42,528 nucleotides of DNA from an uncultured Lachnospiraceae bacterium (GTDB lineage Bacteria; Bacillota; Clostridia; Lachnospirales; Lachnospiraceae), in the NCBI GenBank assembly GCA_947176065.1, contig CAMWPB010000039.1, positions 1 through 42,528 on the forward strand, given 5' to 3'. The notes under the pieces were generated by a model, which was not told where the DNA came from, did no database searches, and was given only the letters and a program-made list of their open reading frames with translations. Each line of letters opens with the position of its first letter. Positions within the stretch are counted from its first letter, which is position 1. Position numbers and translations under genes: made by a program. Below are positions 26,404-33,781 of this stretch, piece after piece.

Positions 26404-26409
26404 AGTATA
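26404..26409 (-). promoter_or_regulatory. -10 box upstream of the PfkB gene
   Basis: TATACT on the minus strand, 28 bases before the start codon. No consensus -35 is seen 16-18 bases further upstream, so the assignment is tentative. Confidence 0.35.
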
Positions 26410-26440
26410 GCATGTTATGGGATGTTTTACTATGAAATTC

Positions 26441-27784
26441 TTAATAGGAATTGCCTTTCGTTCTCTTAAACAAATAAATGATAAGCGGTATTGTCAGGAT
26501 CTCGGCTGCCATAAAGGAGAACCAGACCATATTCAGATTGCCGGTTCCTGACAGGAGAAATGCAAAGCCTGCCGGAAGAATCACCTGTCTTGCAATCGTC
26601 ACATACATACTGTAACCTCCATTCCCCAATGCCTGAAATGTTGTACTGATCACAAAGCCAAATATAGAGACCAGCCAGCAGGGCGCAAGGATTCTGATTG
26701 CCGCCACTCCGACAGAGCGCATGGTTTCTGTAGCATCGAACAGGTTAAGAATCGGAACCGGAAATATTTCCAGCAGTATCGTCACGATTCCCGTCAGTAT
26801 CATCGCATAGATCAATGCAAAACGGATACTTTCGTCAACCCTCTTCCTTTTTTTCGCGCCATAATTATAAGCCACGATCGGTATCAGTCCGTTGTCTATT
26901 CCATGAACGGGAATACCTGCAAGGTTCTGTATTCTCGCACAGATTCCGTATACCGCAACCGCTGTTGACGAGAAACCATATAGAATTGTATTCATTGCAA
27001 TTCCCATCAGGGATACCAGCCCCTGCATGATGGATGTGGGTATCCCAACGCGCAGGATAGCAAGAAGCATACTTTTATCCTGCCGCAATGTAAAAGATAT
27101 CGGAATTTCCTTATTATAGCGGAGATTCAAAATCACTCCTAAAACTGCCCCGCAGCACTGCCCTATGACTGTCGCGACTGCAGCCCCGGCAGTTCCCATA
27201 GGTGCAAATCCCAGATATCCGAAAATCAGGACAGGATCTAAGATCAGATTCACTCCTGCCGCCGTCCCAAGCGTTGCCAGAAACAGCATGGACTTTCCGC
27301 TGGCAATGATCAGGCGGTCGAATACCCACTGCATCATCTGACCAAGCGAAAACAGCATACAGATTCTGAGATAGGAAATGCCATACTCCGCAATCGCCTG
27401 ATTGCCTTCCGTCTGCCAGTAAAAATACTTCCTGACAGACAATACACCGCATAACATGATCAACAGCCATGAACATATTCCTAAAAAAATTGCCGCAGAA
27501 GCCGTCTTCTTTACTTTTTCCCGGTTCTTTTCCCCCAGCGCCTTAGATACTGCGGCATTAAGACCTACTGCAATCCCACAGCCAAGGGCAGCCATAAGCT
27601 GCTGCACCGGTGACGCCATGGAAAGCGCAGTCAGCGCATCTTCACTCACACGGGAAATAAAAACGCTGTCCACCATGTTATACAGGTTATTTGCAAGCAG
27701 TGAAAACATAAGCGGAACTGCTGTTTTTAATAATAATGACGGAATCGGTTCCGTTCCCATCCTGTTTTCCTTTGTTTCTGCCAT
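26441..27784 (-). CDS. MATE-family efflux transporter
   Basis: 447 residues from ATG 27784, which has GAGAGGTG upstream; the frame is open 37 codons further but that part is not MATE-like. The protein has about twelve hydrophobic segments. It begins with the MATE pattern PLLLKTAVPLMFSLLANNLY then NMVDSVFISRVSEDALTALS, and the second half repeats it (GIPTSIMQGLVSLMGIAMNT). MATE proteins export drugs or metabolites using Na+ or H+. Substrate unknown. It is transcribed towards the PfkB gene, 65 bases away. Confidence 0.9.
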   Translation of the reverse strand: MAETKENRMGTEPIPSLLLKTAVPLMFSLLANNLYNMVDSVFISRVSEDALTALSMASPVQQLMAALGCGIAVGLNAAVSKALGEKNREKVKKTASAAIFLGICSWLLIMLCGVLSVRKYFYWQTEGNQAIAEYGISYLRICMLFSLGQMMQWVFDRLIIASGKSMLFLATLGTAAGVNLILDPVLIFGYLGFAPMGTAGAAVATVIGQCCGAVLGVILNLRYNKEIPISFTLRQDKSMLLAILRVGIPTSIMQGLVSLMGIAMNTILYGFSSTAVAVYGICARIQNLAGIPVHGIDNGLIPIVAYNYGAKKRKRVDESIRFALIYAMILTGIVTILLEIFPVPILNLFDATETMRSVGVAAIRILAPCWLVSIFGFVISTTFQALGNGGYSMYVTIARQVILPAGFAFLLSGTGNLNMVWFSFMAAEILTIPLIIYLFKRTKGNSY

Positions 27785-27922
27785 CTTATCACCTCTCACT
27801 TCTATTTCAAGTATAAGAAGTAAATATTTGCCTTTCTGCCTTTGATAATAGCAAGGCGTGGCTTGTAATAGCAAATACTTATATTCAATATCCATCCATG
27901 CTCTATAACTATATCAATAATT

Positions 27923-28138
27923 CTAACCCCCCCCCCGCTCCGTCGCAAGCCTCAATGCGCTCATAAGCTCATGGTCGCAGATCAGGTAAGGAGTGGTGAT
28001 ATACAGATACTCTCTCGCCGTATGGATCGTATTGAGATACACATTTTTCCCGATGCCTTCCATCATATCCATCTGTCTCTGCCAGTTTATTTCCTGAATT
28101 TTACTGCATCGATAACCGCTGTTCCAGTTATTGTAATA
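27923..28138 (-). pseudogene. Cardiolipin synthase internal fragment
   Basis: The frame reads YYNNWNSGYRCSKIQEINWQ, then VYLNTIHTAREYLYITTPYL and ICDHELMSALRLATERG. This is the segment of cardiolipin synthases (phospholipase D superfamily) between the two HKD sites. After ERG the family continues VDVRIITP, but here the coding strand runs into G10 and a TAG. Neither HKD motif is present and there is no start codon, so this is a relic of a gene lost on both sides. Confidence 0.7.
27927..27936 (+). repeat. C10 homopolymer at the fragment end
   Basis: Ten C in a row lie exactly where the cardiolipin synthase homology stops. This could be a rearrangement scar or a length error in the assembly. 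Confidence 0.8.
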
Positions 28139-28240
28139 ACAAGCGCATAAAAAAAGGATGCATGACAGTTACTCTGCTCTGCCATACACCCTTTGAAACG
28201 CTTCCATACCCACCAAAATAGGCCAATGACTCTTGGAATT

Positions 28241-28612
28241 CTATTGTAATCCTTTCATAAAAGGGATCAGACACAGAAGAGCCACGATACCTGCAATTCC
28301 GATGATAATGCCCAATACCATATGGCTCCACACCATTGTAAGGCACATTCCAACCCCTAAAAGCAATGCCCCGACAATACCAATCAGCGTTGCACCGATG
28401 GTTTTTCCAGAGAGCTTGACCGGAGCTTTATTCTCCATTTTTCTCCATACACAGACCGTAATCAGCAAAACTACTACACCAATTACTCCCATAATAACAC
28501 CCGGCCTGAATGCATTCCATTCCGGAATCAATGCCATACACATACCCAGTGCAAATAAAATTCCCCCGATCGTCCCTAAGATCATTGCAACAAACGTACT
28601 TTTTTTTTTCAA
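28241..28612 (-). CDS. Small four-helix membrane protein
   Basis: 123 residues from a TTG start with AAAGGCGGG 6 bases upstream. Four hydrophobic segments in two pairs (about residues 7-27, 37-56, 75-92, 98-117) share a repeated pattern: GTIGGILFALGMCMALIPEW in the first half and GIVGALLLGVGMCLTMVWSH in the second. It looks like an internal duplication. I recall similar anonymous proteins in other Clostridia but no function. The first 185 bases overlap the upstream gene in another frame, and the start lies on an A10 run; dropping one A would fuse both frames into one protein. Confidence 0.6.
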   Translation of the reverse strand: MKKKSTFVAMILGTIGGILFALGMCMALIPEWNAFRPGVIMGVIGVVVLLITVCVWRKMENKAPVKLSGKTIGATLIGIVGALLLGVGMCLTMVWSHMVLGIIIGIAGIVALLCLIPFMKGLQ

Positions 28613-28877
28613 GACCCGCCTTTCTCCTTGCCGCCGCAGCCGCTTCTTCTCTGGCTTTCTGTTCTGCTGCCAGTCTCTCTTTCGCCTCTTCTACGTTCTC
28701 TCCTTCTTTTGTCAGAAAATTATCTATGAACTTGTCGGCAATTTTGTTGAAGCCGCCGACTGCTCCTTCCTCGATCTTCTTGTAACCGCCGACTACACCC
28801 TCCTCAATTTTTTTGTAACCGCCAACTACATTTTCTGCGATCTTTTCATTTGCCATAACTAATTTTGATTTTGCCAT
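28428..28877 (-). CDS. Amphipathic-repeat protein, possibly frameshifted
   Basis: The ATG at 28877 follows AAGGGAG. Residues 15-47 hold three tandem copies of a VVGGYKKIEEG unit, the last as AVGGFNKIADK, then NFLTKEGENVEEAKERLAAE and an alanine-rich charged helix ending RRKAGLEKKK. From there (residue about 93) the frame crosses the A10 run. The last 55 residues, with many Cys and no helix-like pattern, look like an out-of-frame reading of the membrane gene below. The natural product is therefore probably either a stop near there or a fusion to the four-helix protein. Function unknown. Confidence 0.55.
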   Translation of the reverse strand: MAKSKLVMANEKIAENVVGGYKKIEEGVVGGYKKIEEGAVGGFNKIADKFIDNFLTKEGENVEEAKERLAAEQKAREEAAAAARRKAGLEKKKYVCCNDLRDDRGNFICTGYVYGIDSGMECIQAGCYYGSNWCSSFADYGLCMEKNGE

Positions 28878-29029
28878 GTCTGTTTATCTCCCTTCATTGT
28901 CTGCTTTGTGATTGTAGGATACCAGTATATTGCTTTTGCAATGTTTGAATTTTGTTTCTGAAATGTTAATTGTGGGAAATTTTCCTTGAAAAATAAGGAT
29001 TTATTGAGTTGATTTTTAGAAATTACACC

Positions 29030-29055
29030 ATCTTTACACCACTTCGTGTAAAGAT
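29030..29055 (+). terminator. Hairpin plus T run at the int 3' end
   Basis: ATCTTTACAC (29030-29039) and GTGTAAAGAT (29046-29055) form a perfect 10-bp stem with a 6-base loop. The stem ends in T and runs straight into five more (29056-29060), giving a rho-independent terminator for rightward transcripts. It overlaps the int stop codon and would shield int from readthrough. The sequence TTACACC occurs twice here, 11 bases apart. Confidence 0.55.
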
Positions 29056-30254
29056 TTTTTACTACCAATTTGACGATTGACATCTTTTTCAGGTTCTTCT
29101 GCTTCAAATTTACTCATTTCAGATATGAGCGTGTCTTCCGTCACATGACAGTACAGATTCATTGTGATATTGACACTTGAATGTCCTAAGATAACCTGCA
29201 CTGTTTTAGGGTTCATGCCACGCTCAATGCATCTGGTCGCAAATGTGTGTCTGAGCGTATGCGGTGTTAATGGTTTGAATTTTTCGTGTTCTTTAGCTAT
29301 CCGGTCTGAAATAACCTTCATGACCAGATCCGTGTCATTCTGACTAACGGGAGCATTCCTTGTAGTAACAAATACCAAGTCTTCAAATCCTTCTGGCGCT
29401 TTCTTTCCTTTGGTTTCGATTTCAGCTTTCCAGAGTTTTTGTTTTTTCAGAATCTGATATGCCTTTAAGGTCATCGGAATCTTACGCTTTCCCTTTTCTG
29501 TCTTCGGCTCGTGAAATTCATTGATTTTCTTTCCGTACTTCGGACTTGCTTCATCCCTACAGGTAACATAGACCAATGTACGATTTACATAGATTGTCTG
29601 GTTTTCAAAATCAATGTCTGACCATTTTAAGCCTAAAAGCTCTCCGATACGCATACCAGTTTCAAGAGCAAGGCTGAACGTGTTGAAATACCTGTAATGC
29701 TGTGCCACTTCTAAGAATACATCCGTTTCCTCAAGCGTCAGCACCCTCGGCTCCTCCAGATTGCTGTCCTTATTCACAACTGTATTAACCTGCATTGGTA
29801 TGTTCTTCAGTACGAGATCTGCATCTATCGCCTTGTTGTACATATCAATGAGGATACGCCGTGTGTCCTTTCTGGACATATCCGTTTTCAGTTCGTTAAA
29901 AGCCTGCTGCATGGTAATCAGGTTGATGTTATTCAGCTTCCGCCATCCAAGACTTTCCCTGATACGGTTATACGAGTGTGTGTAGTTAGCTCTGGTGGTA
30001 TTCCTGCAATTCTTCTTACAGGTATCCATCCAGACATCAAACCATTCATCCAGCGTCATATCCGAAGAAACAACATTCAGATTCTTTTCATCCTCATACT
30101 GCTCATTGCGGAGCTTCTGGCGGATTTCATTCAACGTCTTTGCATAAATAGTCTGTCTCTTCCCGAAACGGTTCGTAAACCTCGCCTGATAACGTCCATC
30201 CTTACGCTGCGTTATGCCCTGCCCTAATTCTTTTCCTGCCAATGATTTTCCCAT
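29034..30254 (-). CDS. int: Tyrosine integrase, Tn916 family
   Basis: 406 residues from ATG 30254 (AAAGGAAG upstream). The N-terminal arm-binding part GITQRKDGRYQARFTNRFGK matches the Tn916 Int type, followed by a core-binding region MTLDEWFDVWMDTCKKNCRN. The catalytic set is complete: Arg in LETGMRIGELLGLKW, Lys in the KTEKGKRKIPM region, HxxR in TPHTLRHTFATRC, His in ILGHSSVNITMNLY, and Tyr in that last block. It lies 145 bases downstream of a small xis-like gene, the Tn916 arrangement. No conjugation genes accompany it, so the element is either tiny or a remnant. Confidence 0.93.
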   Translation of the reverse strand: MGKSLAGKELGQGITQRKDGRYQARFTNRFGKRQTIYAKTLNEIRQKLRNEQYEDEKNLNVVSSDMTLDEWFDVWMDTCKKNCRNTTRANYTHSYNRIRESLGWRKLNNINLITMQQAFNELKTDMSRKDTRRILIDMYNKAIDADLVLKNIPMQVNTVVNKDSNLEEPRVLTLEETDVFLEVAQHYRYFNTFSLALETGMRIGELLGLKWSDIDFENQTIYVNRTLVYVTCRDEASPKYGKKINEFHEPKTEKGKRKIPMTLKAYQILKKQKLWKAEIETKGKKAPEGFEDLVFVTTRNAPVSQNDTDLVMKVISDRIAKEHEKFKPLTPHTLRHTFATRCIERGMNPKTVQVILGHSSVNITMNLYCHVTEDTLISEMSKFEAEEPEKDVNRQIGSKKSLHEVV

Positions 30255-30399
30255 GTTCCACTTCCTTTCCACACAGGAAAGCAAATCATTTATTGAAAAG
30301 AATTATCTGATACTGACATTCTACCAAATCGACTGCTTACCTTCAATCAGATTCTGAAAAAATGTTAAACTTTTTACATTCTGCATTATTTTTATCCCT

Positions 30400-30618
30400 T
30401 TAATATATCTGGTTTTTCAGCCAGTTATCAAGGTTTTTTCTGTGTGCGTAAAGACGGTTTCCTATCCTTACGGTAAAACCGTTTGCCGGATCAGCCAAAA
30501 GCTCCCTGCATTTTGTCTGTCCGATACTAAGATATACACACATCTCCTTCACGCTCAATAATGCCTTATCCTCAAATGGAATATAATCTGCATTTTGGTT
30601 ATCCATTTCTTGCTGCAT
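30400..30618 (-). CDS. xis: Excisionase (Tn916 Xis-like)
   Basis: 72 residues from ATG 30618 (AAGGGG 8 bases upstream); the frame runs open to an ATG at 30735, which also has a modest AAAGG site, but 72 is close to the 67 of Tn916 Xis. The pattern IPFEDKALLSVKEMCVYLSI followed by GQTKCRELL is the winged-helix start of this family, and GNRLYAHRKNLDNWL is its second half. Xis bends DNA and directs Int towards excision. It is placed directly before int on the same strand. Confidence 0.75.
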   Translation of the reverse strand: MQQEMDNQNADYIPFEDKALLSVKEMCVYLSIGQTKCRELLADPANGFTVRIGNRLYAHRKNLDNWLKNQIY

Positions 30619-30673
30619 CCCTTCATCCCCTTCCACAATCTTTTTAATTCTACATAATAAATCTGTCAAAGAA

Positions 30674-30979
30674 CTAAGACTGGCATAAGCGGTGTAATTT
30701 TCCTGTTGGCTTCCATTCGTATCCCATGCTGTCATTACTGACCTTTAGCAACGATTTCTGTTTCAAAATCTGCCTGCGGGCTTCCCCTGCTCGGAATATT
30801 CCCACCCTTTCGGAAGTGTCTGCCTGCTCCTCTTTTCTGTAAAAGTATCTTTGCAGGTCTGTTGGCATGAAATACAGCTCATGAATCCGTTTTGACGGAT
30901 TGTTTTTCAATGTTCTTTTGCTGCTTTCCAAATCTTCTTCTAATTTTTTTAAATTCGACACAAGATTTATCCGCATCAT
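30674..30979 (-). CDS. Small charged protein upstream of xis
   Basis: 101 residues, beginning with a helical charged stretch (NLKKLEEDLESSKRTLKNN) and a middle IHELYFMPTDLQRYFYRKEE. No domain is recognised and no good ribosome site precedes the ATG pair. It ends 55 bases before the preferred xis start, in line with an operon, but it could be spurious or a remnant. Confidence 0.3.
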   Translation of the reverse strand: MMRINLVSNLKKLEEDLESSKRTLKNNPSKRIHELYFMPTDLQRYFYRKEEQADTSERVGIFRAGEARRQILKQKSLLKVSNDSMGYEWKPTGKLHRLCQS

Positions 30980-31074
30980 GATATAATTCTTATGAAGCCA
31001 GCTTGTCTGCCTGATAGCTTTAAGTGGCTACGTTTTCATGGATTTATGATACCAATATGGAGTGTGGAAAGATA

Positions 31075-31102
31075 TTGACAGAGACTTGACCATACATTGA
31101 CA
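31075..31102. repeat. Three TTGAC repeats at 11-bp period
   Basis: TTGAC begins at 31075, 31086 and 31097, exactly 11 bases apart, so all copies face the same side of the helix. They lie between xis and the STAND gene, ending 25 bases before its start. The first copy, TTGACA, could also be a -35 box, but no matching -10 is found. Candidate binding site for a regulator or for the integrase arm domain. Confidence 0.4.
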
Positions 31103-31127
31103 TAGAAATTTTGAAGGAGAAGATAAT

Positions 31128-33479
31128 TTGAAGAACCGGCTTACCTTTGCACATATAATAAGCATACTGCTTGAGAATAAAAAGAAAACCTATCAGCAGC
31201 ACCAGCTTGTCCGTAGCTTATTTTCTGCATACCTAAACGATGAACTTCCAAGCGATGAAATATATGCAGAAGACAACACCATGTACAGCCGCTGGTGTAC
31301 CGGAGCAAGACCGATCCCTATGGAAATTCTACGCATTTATGAGGAAAATAATTTTGAGGTCATGGAGGAAGATTTCCAATGCAAAATCATTCCGAACCTG
31401 ATCAATGAATCACAGGCACGTTCCCAAATGGAAGAACTGATCAATGACAGCCGGAATACCATTGGCAACAAAACCGCAGATGAAATGCTTGCGATCAATG
31501 ATAATGCAGCATTTTTTACTATCGCAGTCCGCTATGCCATTCTGTCAGACCACGAACACAGTGGCTTATTTTCGCCGGACTTATCCGATACCATACAAAA
31601 CAGCCGCCTACCCTCCATTACGGAAGAATTTGTAGGGCGTAAAAATGAACTGAAAGAATGCGGAAAATTGTTACAGGAACGCTCCACACTTTTTATCAGC
31701 GGCGTGGCAGGGATTGGGAAAAGTGAGTTTGCAAAATATTATGCGTACAAAAACCGTAAGAAATATACAAATATCATTTACCTCTATTATGCGGGAGATT
31801 TAAAGAAAAGCATTGCAGGCATGGAATTTGACGATGACACCGGTGAAATGACCGAAGAAATGCTTTTTGACAGACACTATAAGATATTAAAAAAGCTGCA
31901 CAATGACAGCCTTATTATTCTTGATAATTTTAATGTACTCCCAAAGGATGACAGCTTTTTCAAGGAATTTGCACAGAATGATTTTCAGCTATTGATAACC
32001 ACCAGATGCCGTCCCACGCAGTACCCCATTATGGAATTAAAAGAGCTGAATGCAGACACCGAACTGCCGAATCTGTTTTACCGTCTGTGCCCTTCCGCAA
32101 AAGAAGATGCACTGGCAACAAAGCAAATCATACATACCGTACACAGCCATACGCTGACTGTTGTGTTGTCTGCGTTATCCTTATCCGCAAGCGGTATGGA
32201 AGCGGAAGAACTGCTATATGAATTACAGACCTGCGGACTGAGCATTTCTTCCGGTGAAGCTATTGAATTATATAAGGATGGCGATTACACCGATGGACTG
32301 ATGGCAGAGCATTTAAAGAAACTGTTACAGCTTGGGAAACTGTCTGATTCCTGCCTTGATGTCCTGCGTAACCTTTCCCTGCTTTCTGCCTCCGGCGTAT
32401 TAAAAAATGCTTTTAAAAACTGGCTGAAACTGCCCTCATTAAATGATGTGAATTATCTCGCTAAATACGGTTTTATCCATGATGACAAAGAAAACCGGAA
32501 AGTCAGTCTGCACCCACTGATAAGAGAAATTGTTGCACTGGAAACTTTGCCGTCCGTATCAAACTGCCATACACTGCTTGACAGCCTGCATTGCATCTGC
32601 CTTGTGCATGGACTGGAAGTTAAAAGACCTCAAAACGTAATTGATTCACTAATCAGCATTATAGAAAATATTTTAGCAGACATACCAGAGGATTATCTGT
32701 TGTTCCTTCAGGATATATTCCCATACCTCGAAAAATATCTTGTAATGGACTATCTGCCAAAACTTGTAGAACGGATAGAGTATGTAATGAAACCTGATGA
32801 CAACAACGCTCAGAATGAATCAGAGCTACAACAAGATAAACGCTTTCGCTGTGATAATGCGCTGCTTCTTGACTATAAGGCGGAACTGTTTCTTATCAAA
32901 AACGATTATAAGAACGCCTTGAAGAAACGATTAAAAGCTGTCAGTATCCTAGAACTATACCATACGGGAGATGCTGACCAACGGACAGCAAATCTGCTTT
33001 CAAACCTGTACAACAATCTTTCCAATACGTACCTGCTGATGAAAAAGACGAAAGAGGCTGCAGAAATGCTCCATACTGCTTTAACCATCCGTCAGGAATA
33101 TGCACACCTCGGGCTGGCAGAATCACATGATATGCTGCAACAGTTGCTGAACCTTACCAATATGTTGGTTCTCTCCAAAAATACAGATATGGCAAAACAG
33201 GTTCTTTTCACCTATGAGAATCTTGTTTTGGAACATGAGGGAACGCAAACTTTAGATAACGGAGTCTGCCAGATGATGTATGGCGCGATCGCGCTTTCCG
33301 AGGGCAATGCTAAAGAAGCCGAACTCCACCTTTTATCTGCGGAGAATATTATTTCGGAAGTCATGGGAACCGATAACGACTATGCCAAAACTGTTTATTT
33401 GTACCTGAATAACCTATATTCCCGATGGCAGAAACCGGAACAGGCTTTGGCATATAAAAATAAATATCTTGAATGTTAA
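31128..33479 (+). CDS. STAND NTPase with helical (TPR-like) C-terminus
   Basis: 783 residues from TTG 31128, with GGAG 8 bases upstream. Residues 1-155 are a helical domain I do not recognise (contains YSRWCTGARPIPMEILRIYE). The NTPase domain starts FVGRKNELKE near 168, with Walker A GVAGIGKSE (192-200), Walker B SLIILDN (261-267) and the LLITTR sensor (288-293), as in NB-ARC/AP-ATPase proteins. A winged-helix-like part follows (about 380-480). Residues about 590-780 form TPR-like helix pairs (NLYNNLSNTYLLMKKTKEAA then EMLHTALTIR). STAND proteins bind a trigger through the repeats and assemble. Here the gene is divergent from int/xis, so it is probably cargo or regulator of the element. No toxic effector domain is visible. 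Confidence 0.8.
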   Translation: MKNRLTFAHIISILLENKKKTYQQHQLVRSLFSAYLNDELPSDEIYAEDNTMYSRWCTGARPIPMEILRIYEENNFEVMEEDFQCKIIPNLINESQARSQMEELINDSRNTIGNKTADEMLAINDNAAFFTIAVRYAILSDHEHSGLFSPDLSDTIQNSRLPSITEEFVGRKNELKECGKLLQERSTLFISGVAGIGKSEFAKYYAYKNRKKYTNIIYLYYAGDLKKSIAGMEFDDDTGEMTEEMLFDRHYKILKKLHNDSLIILDNFNVLPKDDSFFKEFAQNDFQLLITTRCRPTQYPIMELKELNADTELPNLFYRLCPSAKEDALATKQIIHTVHSHTLTVVLSALSLSASGMEAEELLYELQTCGLSISSGEAIELYKDGDYTDGLMAEHLKKLLQLGKLSDSCLDVLRNLSLLSASGVLKNAFKNWLKLPSLNDVNYLAKYGFIHDDKENRKVSLHPLIREIVALETLPSVSNCHTLLDSLHCICLVHGLEVKRPQNVIDSLISIIENILADIPEDYLLFLQDIFPYLEKYLVMDYLPKLVERIEYVMKPDDNNAQNESELQQDKRFRCDNALLLDYKAELFLIKNDYKNALKKRLKAVSILELYHTGDADQRTANLLSNLYNNLSNTYLLMKKTKEAAEMLHTALTIRQEYAHLGLAESHDMLQQLLNLTNMLVLSKNTDMAKQVLFTYENLVLEHEGTQTLDNGVCQMMYGAIALSEGNAKEAELHLLSAENIISEVMGTDNDYAKTVYLYLNNLYSRWQKPEQALAYKNKYLEC

Positions 33480-33535
33480 TATATTAGCAGGCTATAAACT
33501 GCTATTCCATATTGCTTATTTTAGTAGATACTTCT

Positions 33536-33772
33536 TCACTCTTTTAAAAGTTTAATCACCACATCATAATTTTCAGGCTGATGGGGAAAGGTACAGTTTG
33601 TACAAACTTTTATCTTTCTCCCTTCTTTTTCTATATATGAAGGATTCCCTGGACAATTCTCTCTTAAATATAGAGGGCAATAACAAAACAAACAGTTAAA
33701 GTCTCCCAATTCCTTATGACAGGGAAAATATTCACAGTTCTTATTTTCAAAAAATCGGTATGAATTATCCAT
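33536..33772 (-). CDS. Cysteine-rich small protein at the end of the cobalamin operon
   Basis: 78 residues from ATG 33772, with a perfect AGGAGGTG; GTG two codons earlier is inferior. Eight cysteines are spread as CEYFPC, CLFCYC, ENCPG and CTNC, the pattern of the PF04071-type 'cysteine-rich small domain' (COG2158), which is expected to bind Zn or an Fe-S cluster. Members often sit in cobalamin gene clusters. It is 9 bases after cbiA and the last gene of the run. A role in cobalt or corrin handling is suggested by context only. Confidence 0.75.
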   Translation of the reverse strand: MDNSYRFFENKNCEYFPCHKELGDFNCLFCYCPLYLRENCPGNPSYIEKEGRKIKVCTNCTFPHQPENYDVVIKLLKE

Positions 33773-33781
33773 ATTCACCTC

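Noticed and set aside
28128..28346. 72-codon minus-strand ORF
   Set aside because: Out-of-frame reading of the membrane protein end, partly over the cardiolipin synthase relic.
28859..29107. 82-codon minus-strand ORF
   Set aside because: Overlaps the int 3' end and the start of the next gene in another frame, with no ribosome site or domain.
33485..33504. TAGCAG / CTGCTA inverted repeat after the STAND gene
   Set aside because: Six-bp AT-rich stem with an 8-base loop and no clear T tract; not enough for a terminator.
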